Assembly: GCA_963989385.1 (NCBI GenBank)
Contig: OZ022506.1
Span: 22,011,903-22,075,902 of the forward strand
Direction: 5' to 3'
Source: Ctena decussata
Lineage: Eukaryota > Mollusca > Bivalvia > Lucinida > Lucinidae
DNA: 64,000 bases
Both the position numbers and the translations under genes were made by a program. Numbering within the stretch: the first letter of the stretch is position 1; every line of letters starts with the position of its first letter. The notes below the pieces were generated by a model, which saw only the letters and a program-made list of their open reading frames with translations, had not been told where the DNA came from and made no database searches. This document shows, piece after piece, positions 1 through 10,856 of the stretch.

Positions 1-892
1 CGTCGTGGCAAGAATGCGCCACGTCATATGAACCCATGTCGTCATAATACGTCAGTCAATGCAAATGCGACGCGGAAACCCCTGTGAAAGTCTGATTATC
101 AATAAATGTCTTGAGTTGATTGATAAAAATGGTTTCAACGTGTTTCCTTTCACTATCTGAATGGCATGCTCATCAAAATTTTACAAAAAGAGTGGCCCTT
201 CATCGAATACTGATGTGTCTTAATTTTCTAATAATATATGGTAATTGTCAATTTTTACTCTTCAATGGCAACAACCTACGTCATTCCGCACGTCACTCCT
301 TATTCGAATGATCATCTATTCGGAATACCAATAAATCTCTTGATGTTAACAACTTTCCAAGAAAAAGACTGCAAGCCCCAAACACACTCAGAAAAGGATA
401 GTATTTTCCTAGGAAAATGACCTCCTGACATGTTGTAGAATCGTAAACACTTTGACCAAATACATCATAAATTAAGGTGCAACGTGTTTGGTGAGTTGTT
501 TGCAAAATCAACAAAATGTAGGAAGCTGTCTTCCATGTGGTAAGACTGCCCTTTACAAATGTCTTTGATGCACCAAGTTACTTTTTGCAGACCTTGAAAT
601 GTACACAATTCGCATAAAAATCCGAACGCTGGATCATAAGAGATAGCGTAATTTCGAGAAAACGTCACTTGCCGATGACGTAGGTTGGTAGGGGTTTCTT
701 AGCAGTTCTTCACCATCATTACTTAATGCACATAACTGGATTTAAAAACGTCTGTTTTTGGCATTTTTGTGATGGTGCACCAATATGGTTCTCAAGGAAA
801 CCATGGAAACTGAGAATCGTAATTTTTTTCATTCTTCATTATTATTCAGAAGGTTATGTCAGCTCTCTTTTAGTACGTTATTAAGGATATCC
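1..892. other. Intergenic DNA, no gene seen
   Basis: I see no convincing coding region, RNA gene or recognisable repeat here. All reading frames are short and have no family resemblance. Confidence 0.5.
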
Positions 893-1118
893 TGTGGCCG
901 TACTTATAAAATGACTTAAGTGGTTGCTATGCTGTTGCTATGGCTAAATTTCCATAAAGGAGATTCCCTACAACTATGAAATTTGCTCTGGAGGAACAGT
1001 CTCAAAAAGACTGTTCCTCCAGAGCAAATTTCATAGTTATAGGTAATCTCCTTCATAATAATTTAGCCTTAGCAACAGCATAGCAACGACTTAAGTGGGT
1101 TTATAAATACGACCGCTG
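893..1118. mobile_element. Foldback (hairpin) element, family F, copy 1
   Basis: The two halves are near-perfect reverse complements meeting at about 1006. The outer ends read like GGCCGTACTTATAAAA and its inverse, and the central stem contains CTGGAGGAACAGTC and its inverse. Two more copies lie at 46243-46500 and 57734-57956. There is no coding capacity. It is a MITE-like foldback element; the mobilising enzyme is unknown. Confidence 0.85.
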
Positions 1119-1300
1119 GGGGACATCTGCTGGGAAAGAGCTGACCTATTGACTTTTTGCTAGTTTTGTTTTGCTTTGTGTGCCGTTTTTTATTGTTTTC
1201 CCTTTCCCAATTGGTGTTAAGGGCAAGCTATGCAGTTCGGTTGTGTTGGTTCCTGATCATTGCCTTCACATTTACTTTACTATGAGTGTTAAATTTCCAC
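1119..1300 (+). repeat. Retroelement-tail-related repeat, copy 1
   Basis: The stretch with GGGAAAGAGCTG through CCTGATCATTGCC recurs in diverged form at about 5050-5220. It appears to belong to the same degenerate retroelement block that carries the reverse-transcriptase-like remnants at 2.1 and 4.1 kb. Confidence 0.5.
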
Positions 1301-1389
1301 CACAAGCATTTCACAGTCACCTTTGCTGTAAAAAAGTAAAGAGGCTTTGATAATTGCATAAGTGTGATGGCTTTGATTTTGATATAGGG

Positions 1390-2132
1390 CCTACTCTCTT
1401 GTTGAGGCGCTCCAGCAAGTGGTTTTTAGTGAAACTTTTTTCTTTAAAGATGCTTAAATATCAAAATATTAGGTTTTGCATACCCAAAACCATTTCTCGT
1501 AGCTAAATACTGACTTGCAGCACATTGCATGACCTCTTTTGTCTATTTTTATCATTTTTTTGAGGTGGGTTTTCCAATAGTAAAAATATTCCTTCTGGTT
1601 TCCAGCCTTTGATGAGGTTCATTTTAATTTTAATTAAGCTGGGAACCACCTATTATGACATCACAACAGAAATGATGTCATCACTAATCACCTGATTTGT
1701 TTCGGAATATGATCATTTCAGCAAAGGGTTGCTTGCAGTGTCAGCTACACTTATGCATCTTTTTGTTTTCCAAAAAGATATTACTTATGAAAATAACTGC
1801 TATAAGATATAAGAATAAATTCTTCTGAACTGATTTCATGTTTTTTAATATGAAATGGTAATTTTAAAGAATGTGCTTGAAACATGCCACCCCTACAGCA
1901 ATAATGGTTATCTTGAGGCCGCCATTTTGAAACTGAAAAAAATAAATTGCAAGAGATTACTTTCCAAACTTGAGAGCATGCCAATGAATTTCAAAAACTC
2001 TACTGGACAAATCTGACTACGAGAAATGGTAGTCAATTGAACCATGTTTACAGTGGAATTTGTTGTTTCTTTATCCTTTAAGTATAAACTTCGAAAAAAC
2101 ACTTGCTGGAGTGCCTCAACAAGAGAGTAGTG
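1390..2132. mobile_element. MITE with ~50-bp terminal inverted repeats
   Basis: The left end (CTACTCTCTTGTTGAGGC..., from about 1393) is the reverse complement of the right end (...GCCTCAACAAGAGAGTAG, to about 2132), with few mismatches over roughly 50 bp. The interior is AT-rich and non-coding. The right end abuts the reverse-transcriptase-like remnant at 2136, so the element seems to have interrupted it. I could not identify a clear target duplication. Confidence 0.7.
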
Positions 2133-2135
2133 TAT

Positions 2136-2347
2136 TATCTACTACTTCTGCCACTTATGAGGCTTACATTTCTAAACTTATTCGGTTTGTTAGAGTGTCT
2201 AGTCATGTGACTAACTTCAGCGCCCGTAATAAATGTTTAACTGCAAAACTTCTCCAACATGGCTATAGGTTTCATAAACTTCGAAAGGCTTTCTCAAATT
2301 TTATTGTCGACGCTATAAATTGGGTTCTTAATTCGTTGTCACATTGA
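2136..2347 (+). pseudogene. Reverse-transcriptase-like C-terminal remnant, copy 1
   Basis: The translated sequence carries YISKLIRFVRV, a block with HVTNFSARNK, and GYRFHKLRKAFSNF. It aligns residue for residue with the second remnant at 4036-4332, which I recognise as resembling the C-terminal part of retroelement reverse transcriptases common in marine invertebrate genomes. The upstream part is missing (a MITE lies there) and the C-terminus is diverged. Family assignment is from memory of the motif and is not certain. It is a broken fossil. Confidence 0.5.
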
Positions 2348-2385
2348 TTTTTTTTTTTTTTTTTTGATTTTTTTTTTGGCATCAA
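2344..2385. repeat. Poly-T tracts
   Basis: Two long T runs are separated by GA, just after the end of the copy-1 remnant. Confidence 0.8.
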
Positions 2386-2669
2386 GGCCAATCGGAATCA
2401 GAATTCATGGTGACTTAATATGTAAATCAAAAAAGAAAAAAATGCAGGAAGAACTGTTTTTTTCTTGTCATCATTCAGAAAAAAATATCATACGTTACAA
2501 ACTTATTGACTTTGCCATAAATTTAATGCTACAGTCTGCATGCTCAGTGGTTAACTAAAATGGTTAAGAATTAAGATCTTAAAAAGTTCCTTCAAGAGCA
2601 GAGAATACATACAGAAGTAGGATATTGGGCCAGACTACGTAGTTTCGGCTAATAAAGCCTCGTAAAGAA

Positions 2670-3171
2670 CTTTGCTTCCCTCGTAAATTGCACGCCGTTT
2701 GGTCGGACGCCAGACACAGTAATGGTCCCGACATTAAACAAGTAATTTTTGTTGGCTCCAGCAAACTAAAATAAATTGTTCGATTTTGGGCTCCAAGCCG
2801 GGGCTTTTTCGTCTGTTGTTTGGCCCACCGGGGTTCAACTTGTAGGCATCTTTTGCTCCAATATTTCAGTGGTGTTGTTTGGCACCTCAGGGACCTCCAG
2901 ATGTCGCAACACGTTGTTTCTGTCGAGCCCTCGTCCTTACCTCATTATAGCTTTTATCCTTGATTTTTTGTTTTTAGTGATGATTCATTGATGAGTTAAA
3001 AACCATCAGACGGAACGAAAAAATATCTAAATGTTTCGATCCATAAAAAAGCTAAGATCGAGGGTTCGGATCCTGTAAAACCGATTTTAGTCTTCCAGTA
3101 ATTTATTACTGACGTTCAAAGGCGATGCATCTGCTGTGGTTCTCACTGTTACTTGTTTTTGTTGTCCATGT
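2670..3171 (+). repeat. Retroelement 3' region, copy 1
   Basis: The non-coding sequence downstream of the first remnant aligns with about 4450-4890 downstream of the second. Both contain ATTGCACGCCG, TTTCAGTGGTGTTGT, TTGATGAGTTA and a TACTGACGTTC-like block. This shows that 2.1-3.2 kb and 4.0-5.2 kb are two diverged copies of the same element end. Confidence 0.65.
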
Positions 3172-3236
3172 CCAATCGGAGCAACGCTCGGCCAATTCCG
3201 TGAATCACGGAATTGACCGAGCGGTGTTCCGATTGG
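3172..3236. repeat. Perfect-arm hairpin, 65 nt
   Basis: CCAATCGGAGCAACGCTCGG on the left pairs with the inverse arm ending CCGATTGG on the right, with a minimal loop near 3204 and few mismatches. It could be a tiny foldback insertion or structured transcript element; no function is inferable. Confidence 0.7.
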
Positions 3237-3337
3237 TCCATGTCGTTACTTTCGCCTGCTGTGTGAGAGGCGGTGTTATGTTAAGTTGCAGAAGCTAGTA
3301 AAGCCGGCTTAAGTCCCATCCCAGTACATTGTAATTT

Positions 3338-3900
3338 GAGCCGCGACACGACAAAACCAACAATGTGGTTGTGCCCCAAGCGCATACTCAGATCAGCCTG
3401 GGCATCCGTCCATGTTGATCAGACTCTTCGTTAAAGGCAGGAGTGGACTATAAAAGGCAAAATTAGCTACCTACTCTCAGTTTTCCAATAGCCACCAAAG
3501 GGTAAACATCTACAGTAGCTCTTGTAGGTTTATCTCTTATTTGATTGGCTGTTGATTTGCTGGGGTATTTACCTGTGAAAGTATTGACAGCTCTTATTGG
3601 CTAAAACAGGACAGTGGTCTAATTTGCACAGTAGCTAAACCACGCCCACTTACTGCCTCATACAGGTAGCTAATCCTCTACCGGGGGGTTCAGAAATCCT
3701 GCCGTTAAGTGCTCAAAGGGTAACTAAGGGTCTGGGCATCTGTCCATGTTGTCCAGACTCTTCGTTATGTGCTCAAAGGGTAACTAAGGGTCTAAGCTAC
3801 CCCCATGCGGACATCGGAGACTCTGATCAGATGCCCAGGCTAATCTGAGTCTGCACTGGTCGCACAACCACATTGTTGGTTTTGTCGTGTCGCGGCTCAT
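3338..3900. mobile_element. MITE family G with long TIRs, copy 1, containing an insertion
   Basis: It starts with TTGAGCCGCGACACGAC and ends with the reverse complement. The roughly 40-bp terminal inverted repeats also hold ACCAACAATGTGGTTGTGC. This copy is about 560 bp rather than the usual 180-250 bp. Extra sequence at about 3436-3770 has its own short inverted ends (GGTAGCTAAT / ATTAGCTACC) and a partial internal duplication of CAAAGGGTAACTAAGGGTCT, so it looks like a nested insertion. Confidence 0.8.
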
Positions 3901-4035
3901 TTATTACTGACCGTTCCAAGGCGGTAATTCTGTATTATCTCCTCACTGTTACTTGTTCTTGTCCATATCAATTCTTCCGTGCATCTATTATGAGACATCA
4001 TAAGAATAAAGATTAAGATATATGCATTTCAAAAA

Positions 4036-4332
4036 CACGGATTTCCATTTTTGGATGGTGATGTTCCCCGTTCTACCTCTTACGGGTTTTACATTTCTCA
4101 ACTTATTCGGTTTGCTAGTCACGTGACTGACTTCAATGCCCGTAATAAAATTTTAACTGCTAAGCTTCACCAACAGGGCTATAGATATCATAAACTTCAA
4201 AAAGCGTTTTCAAAATTCTTTCAAAGACACTATAAATTGGTTTCTAAATTCAATGTCGGATGTCTTTTGCAGCAGGGCCTATCGGAACCAGAATTTTATG
4301 GTGACTTAGTCTATAAATTCAAAAAATTGTAG
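4036..4332 (+). pseudogene. Reverse-transcriptase-like C-terminal remnant, copy 2
   Basis: The frame reads FPFLDGDVPRSTSYG, then YISQLIRF, HVTDFNARNK, GYRYHKLQKAFSKF and SEPEFYGDLVYKF before a stop. Compared with copy 1 it is less damaged, but it has lost a few residues after LIRFA and everything upstream. No catalytic YxDD-type motif is present in the surviving part. Resemblance to invertebrate retroelement reverse transcriptases is recalled, not searched. Confidence 0.55.
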
Positions 4333-4449
4333 GTAAGTCCGCTTTTTCTGATCAGTTCAGGAAAATAACGTATTGGATTATAATATAAATGTAATGCTAC
4401 AGTCTGCATGTTTAATGGTTAACCCAATTATGGTTAAACACTTTGCGTC

Positions 4450-5240
4450 CCTCTTTAATTGCACGCCGGTTGGTCAGGCATCAGACTCAATGATGGGCCC
4501 GACATAAAGCTACTTAATTTAGTTGATCGGGGCCTGAGTTTGCCTTGTCTCTTGCTTGTTTATTCGGGGTTCAACTGATAGTTTTCTTTTGCTCCGGTAT
4601 TTCAGTGGTGTTGTCTGACTTCCCAGGGGTCTCCTGGTGTCGCATTACGTTCTTTCCGTTGAGTCCCCATCTCTGATTCATCAAAGGCTTTATCTGTGAT
4701 TTGTTTGTTTCCGGTGATGATGCATTGATGAGTTACGAAATCTTCATGCGGACCAAACAGCTAACTTAATGTTTCAAACCACTGCAGAAGCAGAGGGCGA
4801 GGTTTGAGCCCAGTAAAACATATCTAAGCTCCCCCCTCCTCCAGTAATCTTTTGCTGACCGTTCCAAGGCGGTACTTCTGTTGCGGTAACTTGAAGTTAT
4901 ATTGTGCTGTGTCCTCTTGTCTATGGTCTCTGGCGGTTTGGTCACCCGTATTGCTGCCCAATCTGCTTCTGTTTTGTTTGGTTTTGTAACTAAAATAAAA
5001 AGTAAGTAAAAATAGATGTTGATGCTGTTGTTGGGATAGCTGAATGACCATCTGTTTGGGAAAGAGCTGCTCATTCGGTTTACTGTGCGTGTCTTTCGTA
5101 AACTTGTGTCACTTTCTGTGTGTATGTGCTTCTTTCCCTATTGGTTTTGAGAGCGGAATGTGGGTTTTCATTGTATTAAATCCTGATCATTGCCCATCTT
5201 TTTACTTTTCATCACCAAGTCAAACTTTTTCTATGGCTTA
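4450..5240 (+). repeat. Retroelement 3' region, copy 2
   Basis: This is the diverged partner of 2670-3171 plus 1119-1300 and ends near CCTGATCATTGCCC. Short frames inside it on either strand are not conserved between the two copies, so I do not call them genes. Confidence 0.6.
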
Positions 5241-5528
5241 AGATGTGTAATGAAAATTTCAAATAAAAGGCGGAGATTTATATAAATGGAGTGCAATGTT
5301 AATTGAAGAATTCAAATTTAAAGAGTAACTACACTTCAGGAACTGACTGAATCAGATCCCAAACCCTATCCCCAACATCAAAGGGAAAGATTGACAAAGA
5401 CATCCTAACAAACAATAAATTACAAGTGATAAGCCGAGTCAGCAGCTCTTTCCCAAATAGGTGGCAACTCAGCTATCTTTACTGAACTAAATAATTTAGA
5501 CCAACAGAAGCGTTACAACAGATTAAGC

Positions 5529-5563
<35 letters not shown>

Positions 5564-6007
5564 CAACATTTAACAACTATTTTTACCTATTTTCTATTTA
5601 TATTATAGAAGGGTTAAAATGAGAACACAAAAAATTAAACAGCACCGAACATAACACAAATGCAACCGCAACGAAAGTACCGCCTTGGCTTATTTCTCTC
5701 AAATACGCGGATGCATCTGCATCAGAACCAATAAGATCTGAATCACTGATCCTGTTCACAGTAAAGAGAAATTTTACCAGTGACACACTCTCCCTAATCC
5801 CCATGGGTGCACTATTACAATTAGCTGTCTCAATTTACTGCTTATCTTAGAAGTTTTTATCACTGTCGCAATTCTGGCGCCAGGGGGTCTCTGTGGGAGT
5901 CTCCAACTTCTAATGATTCTTCTGGCATGCTGGCCTTCACAAAGCAGTCGAAATGAGTTTGTTCATCATCATAATGCAATGTGCATTTTGCTCACGACTT
6001 TGAATAG
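5241..6007. other. Intergenic DNA with a poly-A run
   Basis: Nothing is recognisable except an A run at about 5536-5563. No frame here resembles a known protein. Confidence 0.5.
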
Positions 6008-6165
6008 GTTGTTATTGTTGCTTTACGTCCACGGTCATGTCGGGACGGTCCATAGACCTAACCACACTGTTGCTTGGCAGGTTTAGCATCCTAAGCGGTT
6101 AACCAGTATTAAGTGCACATACTTTTGCCAGTAACCGACAACTGCCCTTCTTGAAAAAAAAGTTT
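6008..6165 (-). mobile_element. tRNA-derived SINE family S, 5'-truncated, minus strand
   Basis: This is the reverse complement of the body of the SINE copies at 41477, 56172, 58176 and 63309: the strings for GAAGGGCAGTTG, AGTATGTGCACTTA, GGTTAACCGCTTAG and ACGTAAAGCAACAA. The tRNA-like head with A and B boxes is missing. Confidence 0.8.
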
Positions 6166-6345
6166 CGGTGCCTATGTTGGAGAGGTAAGAGGAATTTGTT
6201 ATGATCATTCTGAAGAAGTATTTTGTCTCTTCGTCACAAACGACCGATTTTGCTACGTGTCTTTGATGTTAAATTCCACGCCTGAGCAAATATTTATTTC
6301 ATATCCGCAAAGTTTAGTTTTAGTTACAGTATGTCCTGACACCAT

Positions 6346-6594
6346 TTGAGCCGCGACACGAGAAAACCAACAATGTGGCTGTGCGCCATGCGCAGACTCA
6401 GATTAGCCTGGACATCCGCCCAGTCTGATCAGAGTCTTCGCTGTCCGCATGAAGGTAGCTTATACCCTTAGCTACCTTTTAAGCGCATAGCGAAAAGTCT
6501 GATCAGACTGGGCGGATGCCCAGGCTGATCTGAGTCTGCGCTGGGCGCACAACCACTTTGTTGGTTTTCTCCTGTCGTGGCTCATTTGTAAACG
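6346..6594. mobile_element. MITE family G, copy 2
   Basis: Ends are TTGAGCCGCGACACGAG and its inverse GTCGTGGCTCA, with about 40-bp inverted repeats containing AACCAACAATGTGGCTGTGCG. The interior contains CAGTCTGATCAGAG / inverse blocks, so most of the element can fold. Confidence 0.85.
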
Positions 6595-6730
6595 CGTTTT
6601 ATCATGATTTGGTAGACTTGGTTTTTGAATACAAGAAGGTTATGAACTAGTATTCAGACAAATACTTCAATTTTTTTGTCTTAGCCATGTCAAAATTCGG
6701 GAAAGACAGAATCATGATGCTAAATATAAT

Positions 6731-6913
6731 TGAGCCGCGACACGAGAAAACCAACAAAGTGGTTGTGCGCACAGTGCATGGAGATAGCTGAGTCCCTTAG
6801 CTACCTTTGAAGCGCTTGACGAAGAGTCTAACAAGACTTGATGGCTGCCCAGGCTGATCTGAGTATGCTATGGGCGCACAACCACTTTGTTGGTTTTCTC
6901 GTGTCGCGGCTCA
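6731..6913. mobile_element. MITE family G, copy 3 (short)
   Basis: It is bounded by TTGAGCCGCGACACGAG and its reverse complement. It is shorter than copy 2 because the left half of the interior is deleted. Confidence 0.85.
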
Positions 6914-6952
6914 TATGTTCTTCATCAGTTTGAAATACAGTTTCAATTAGAA

Positions 6953-7490
6953 ATGACGTATTTTATGATATTATTTATATATACTGAAGGGCGATGCCGC
7001 ATACGATTGCCAGAACATGAGTAGCATTGCACATTTGCTTACCTAATGACATTTGATTATTTTCGCTTGTTTCAATTTTTTTCCTTCGCTTCTTTTAGAT
7101 GAAAGGGTTTCCTGTGGAGCGCTGCTGAATCAAATGCCGTCAACGTTTTTGGTCTTGGCCATGTCAGAATTCGGAAGAAAAAAATCATTATAAAAATGCT
7201 TAATATATGTACTTAAGATATTTTCAGATAACAGTTTCAGATTAAGGAATAACAATCAAATTTAGAACCATACCCTAACAATTAGAAATGACTTATTTTA
7301 TGACGTTTTTTTAAATACACTGAGTGATGATGTCGCGTAAGATTTCTTAAACATGATTAACATTTCACATTTGCTTATCTACTTTCGCTTGTTTCAATTT
7401 AAAATGTTTTTCTTTGCTTCTTTTAGAAGAAGGGGTTTATTGTGGAGCGTTGCTAAATCCAATAACGTCAACGTTTTCAAAACGTGGTCT
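6953..7490 (+). repeat. Direct duplication of ~200 bp, diverged
   Basis: The segment from GAAATGACGTATTTTATGA (6953) to the CCGTCAACGTTTT block (about 7150) recurs at about 7284-7485, with GAAATGACTTATTTTATGA at the start and AACGTCAACGTTTT at the end. Between them both carry TTCGCTTGTTTCAATTT and CTTCTTTTAGA. It is an old tandem duplication without coding potential. Confidence 0.65.
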
Positions 7491-7910
7491 GACTGACGTT
7501 GTGACAATATAAGGAGCTCTGACTTAACACTCTAGGAAAGAACTGGGAGATCTTACAGCACTAAATACCAGCTAGAGTGAAGATATAGAATTTTTGAAAA
7601 GGAAGATTCTTTCGAAGCCGGGAAGAAAATGGCGGACTCGATGTTCTGTGCTGTAACGTATTGTGCAAAATTGCTCCCACACTTCTGGCATTAGTTGAAG
7701 CGGAAGTCTATTTTGAAAATGACTGCAAATATGTTCAGAGGTCACAAAAAGAAGGATCATCACATATAAGCTGCATAGTGAAGTACGGACATACTCTGAA
7801 AATATAGATTACACAGTTGAGGTACAGGGAGACAGCGTAGGGCCACCACATAAATATTTGTGTAGTAAGATAAGAAAAATAAGAAAGCTACAGTTCATCC
7901 CAAGTTTATG

Positions 7911-8440
7911 TGTTTATGAAAATGCAGTGGGATGAATTGTAACTTTCCTGTTTATGATAATGCAGTGAGATGAATTGTAACTTTCCTGTTTATGATAATG
8001 CAGTGGGATGAATTGTAACTTTCCTGTTTATGAAAATGCAGTGGGATGAATTGTAACTTTCCTGTTTATGATAATGCAGTGAGATGAATTGTAACTTTCC
8101 TGTTTATGAAAATGCAGTGGGATGAATTGTAACTTTCCTGTTTATGAAAATGCAGTGGGATGAATTGTAACTTTCCTGTTTATGATAATGCAGTGAGATG
8201 AATTGTAACTTTCCTGTTTATGAAAATGCAGTGGGATGAATTGTAACTTTCCTGTTTATGATAATGCAGTGAGATGAATTGTAACTTTCCTGTTTATGAA
8301 AATGCAGTGGGATGAATTGTAACTTTCCTGTTTATGAAAATGCAGTGGGATGAATTGTAACTTTCCTGTTTATGATAATGCAGTGAGATGAATTGTAACT
8401 GTCTTGTTTATGATAATGCAGTGGGATGAATTGTAAGTTA
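7911..8440 (+). repeat. 38-bp satellite, 14 copies, with higher-order order
   Basis: Fourteen monomers of 38 bp contain ATGCAGTGGGATGAATTGTA or close variants. Three monomer types differ at two sites (GAAAATG or GATAATG; GTGGG or GTGAG). In order the types run A B C A B A A B A B A A B C. Monomers 4-8 and 9-13 are the same five-monomer block repeated, so the array has grown by five-monomer (190-bp) units. Confidence 0.92.
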
Positions 8441-9000
8441 TTTATCTCGCAACCGATCGACTTGAAATTTTAAAGTGAGGTTGAAAATAGATTGACATTT
8501 GATGATATATATAAAAAGTTACATTTTTTGTCGTCGAGTACCTATGCACCAACCTTATATTGATATGCAACTTTCCTTTTCTTCGCCATACTTTACATTT
8601 ATTAACATTTACTGATTGTAAAAGTTATAGTAAACAAATAAGAATGTAACGAACTAAATAAAAATCGACAATAATATACAGATGAATATATTTCAATATA
8701 AACACAATTACAACGATAAATACGTCACCGAATAAGTTACTGCAACTAAACGAAGCTGCTGCCGAGTAATAAGAAAAATAAATGTTTAAACAAGAGCCAG
8801 TCAAATCTCTTCTTCGACTCAGAGAGAACACCGACAGACACGGTGCCAGAAGATGCCAATCCGTTGAGCCTTCTGGGAGTAGGATGTGGGGATATCGTTG
8901 TGAGAATTGGACGAAATAAAAGACAGACAACTGAAAAGGGTCTGTCAACGAACACACATTTTAATGTATATGCCCACATATTCAGGGAGAACAACACCTG
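8441..9000. other. Intergenic DNA, no gene seen
   Basis: Overlapping frames on both strands around 8625-9127 lack family features and partly run into a MITE, so I treat this as non-coding. Confidence 0.45.
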
Positions 9001-9243
9001 TCATTTGGCGAGACGACAAAACCAACAAAGTGGCATGTGCGTCCAGCGTAGACTCAGATTAGCCTGGACATCCGCCCAGTCTGATCAGAGTCTTCGCTGT
9101 CGACATGCAGGTAGCGCAAATACTTAGCTACCACTTAAGCGCAGGCGAAGATTCTGATCTCAGACTTGGTGGATGCCCAGGCTGATCTAAGTCTTCGAGT
9201 AACGCACAAGCCACTTTGTTGGTTACGTCGTGTCGCGGCCCAT
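9001..9243. mobile_element. MITE family G, copy 4 (damaged left end)
   Basis: ACGACAAAACCAACAAAGTGG on the left and its inverse near GTTGGTTACGTCGTGTCGCGG on the right mark the inverted repeats. The left terminus has lost the GAGCCGC portion. Confidence 0.75.
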
Positions 9244-9599
9244 TTACATTTTTGGTTACTTCTCGATGGGGTTAACTATTTAAGAGTAGACCCTTTTTTT
9301 GGAAGAGTCCAGGCAAACCAAATAGGAAATGATAATAGTTGCCCCTCTTTGACCTCTTTTGAAAAAGTGCCAGTTAAACGTGGCAGTGTATGCAGGCACA
9401 TTTTGACCAAATAACCCATCGTCCAACGGCACGGTCCCTCTTAACATACTGAACAGCAGTGAAGCAGTGAGGAGAGCATGAATATGTATGTTTACATATA
9501 TTCGTTTTCTCTTCAATAAGAAAGATGATGTCAAAATTACTATGGCAACGTTCCACATGCCATTATTCAGCATTATATTCAGTCTTATTCCACAGAAAT

Positions 9600-9840
9600 A
9601 TGAGCCGCGACACGAGAAAATCAACAATGTGGTCGTGCATCTAGCACAGACTCAGATCAGCCTGGGCATCAGCCCAGTCTGATCAGACTCTTCGCTTAGC
9701 ATTTAAAGGGTAGCTAAGGGTCTAGGCTACCTTCATGCAAACAGCGAAGCCTCTGATCAGACTGAGCGGATGCCCAGGTCGATCTGAGTCTGCGCTGGGC
9801 GCACAACCACTTTGTTGGTTTTCTCATGTCGCGGCTCATA
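9600..9840. mobile_element. MITE family G, copy 5
   Basis: It runs from ATGAGCCGCGACACGAG to its reverse complement, about 240 bp. It ends only 32 bp beyond the stop codon of the GPCR on the other strand, so the inverted repeats probably lie inside that gene's 3' UTR. Confidence 0.85.
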
Positions 9841-9872
9841 TAGCATTTTTAAAACAAGTACAGACACATGTA

Positions 9873-10856
9873 TCACAGAATTGTTGATAGCGTGTCATTT
9901 CGCAACCTTGGTTCACTATCAGAATAATTGCATTTCAGAAGTTTGCGAAATGCTTTCCGAAACTTCACATTCAAAAGGCCGTAAATTATCCAGTTCAACC
10001 CTGAATTAAGTAATCCAAAGCTAGCAAGAATACAGTTTGTATATAAAAGATTATCCGAATGCATGTAAGTTAATGATACCACACAATATGGCGCCCAACA
10101 GAATGCAAACACACCGCTTACCAACAGCATAACTTGTGTGTGTCTAAAGCTGTCTTTACTAAACCTTCGTATGGGACCACTATTAGGTTTCTTGGCATTC
10201 CGAATGGTAAGTTTCACTACAATAACAAACAAGATAAAATTAATAACCAGCGAGATGACTATAATTGTGTGGCTTGTAATCCTATACGTTTTTGTTTCGA
10301 AATCATCAATTCTGCATATAAATGCGTTTTCCTCATGGTTCACCCTCCAGCCGAATATTGGTATAAAGCTAATTATAGAGATAAATATCCAGGACAAAGC
10401 GATTAAAACAAGAACGCGCTTCCTGCTGAAACGAATCCGATGTTTTAAAGGGTCTCTAATTGCAGAGAATCTATCAACTGACATCAAAAGAAGATTCATG
10501 ACAGAAGCACCCATGAAAGCACCGCTTAAACAGTGGTGCCACAGACAGAATTGCAAATGGTGCGACGCCCATTCAGAAACTATCACTGTTATGTCCATGG
10601 GTAAAATAATCACTCCAACTAAAATGTCGGAAAGAGCGAGGTTTGCTACAAGAACGTAAGTCGTTGAGCGACGAAGCCGCCTATACACAATAACAGATGC
10701 AATCAGCAACGCATTTCCAAAAACTGTCGGTATAACAAGCACTATGTCCAAAGTTAAAAAGTAAATCCATAGTTTCTCATAAATGACAGCCTTGGTTGAA
10801 TTCCTTGTATCAGCAATATGCAGCATAAAAAAGTCCTCGTCATCTTCATACGCCAT
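9873..10856 (-). CDS. Rhodopsin-class (class A) GPCR, single exon
   Basis: A complete 327-residue seven-helix receptor, acting at the plasma membrane and signalling through G proteins. The ligand cannot be told from the sequence. Visible class A landmarks are an N-glycosylation site NST at 19-21, helix 1 with GN at 47-48, helix 2 LANLALSD with D77, C104 and C181 for the conserved disulfide, DRF at 128-130 in place of DRY, W156 in helix 4, and FAFCWAPY at 250-257 in helix 6. Helix 7 has NWIIY at 288-292 where the family norm is NPxxY. Helix 5 lacks the usual proline. A basic helix 8 ends in a possible palmitoylation cysteine (C309). An in-frame TAA lies two codons upstream of the chosen ATG, which supports the start. 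The lack of helix-5 proline and the GW after helix 4 loosely recall adenosine- or melanocortin-type receptors, but this is not an assignment. Confidence 0.93.
   Translation of the reverse strand: MAYEDDEDFFMLHIADTRNSTKAVIYEKLWIYFLTLDIVLVIPTVFGNALLIASVIVYRRLRRSTTYVLVANLALSDILVGVIILPMDITVIVSEWASHHLQFCLWHHCLSGAFMGASVMNLLLMSVDRFSAIRDPLKHRIRFSRKRVLVLIALSWIFISIISFIPIFGWRVNHEENAFICRIDDFETKTYRITSHTIIVISLVINFILFVIVVKLTIRNAKKPNSGPIRRFSKDSFRHTQVMLLVSGVFAFCWAPYCVVSLTYMHSDNLLYTNCILASFGLLNSGLNWIIYGLLNVKFRKAFRKLLKCNYSDSEPRLRNDTLSTIL

Noticed and set aside
10138..10659. 173-residue plus-strand frame opposite the GPCR
   Set aside because: It is antisense to a clearly real receptor and has no family features.
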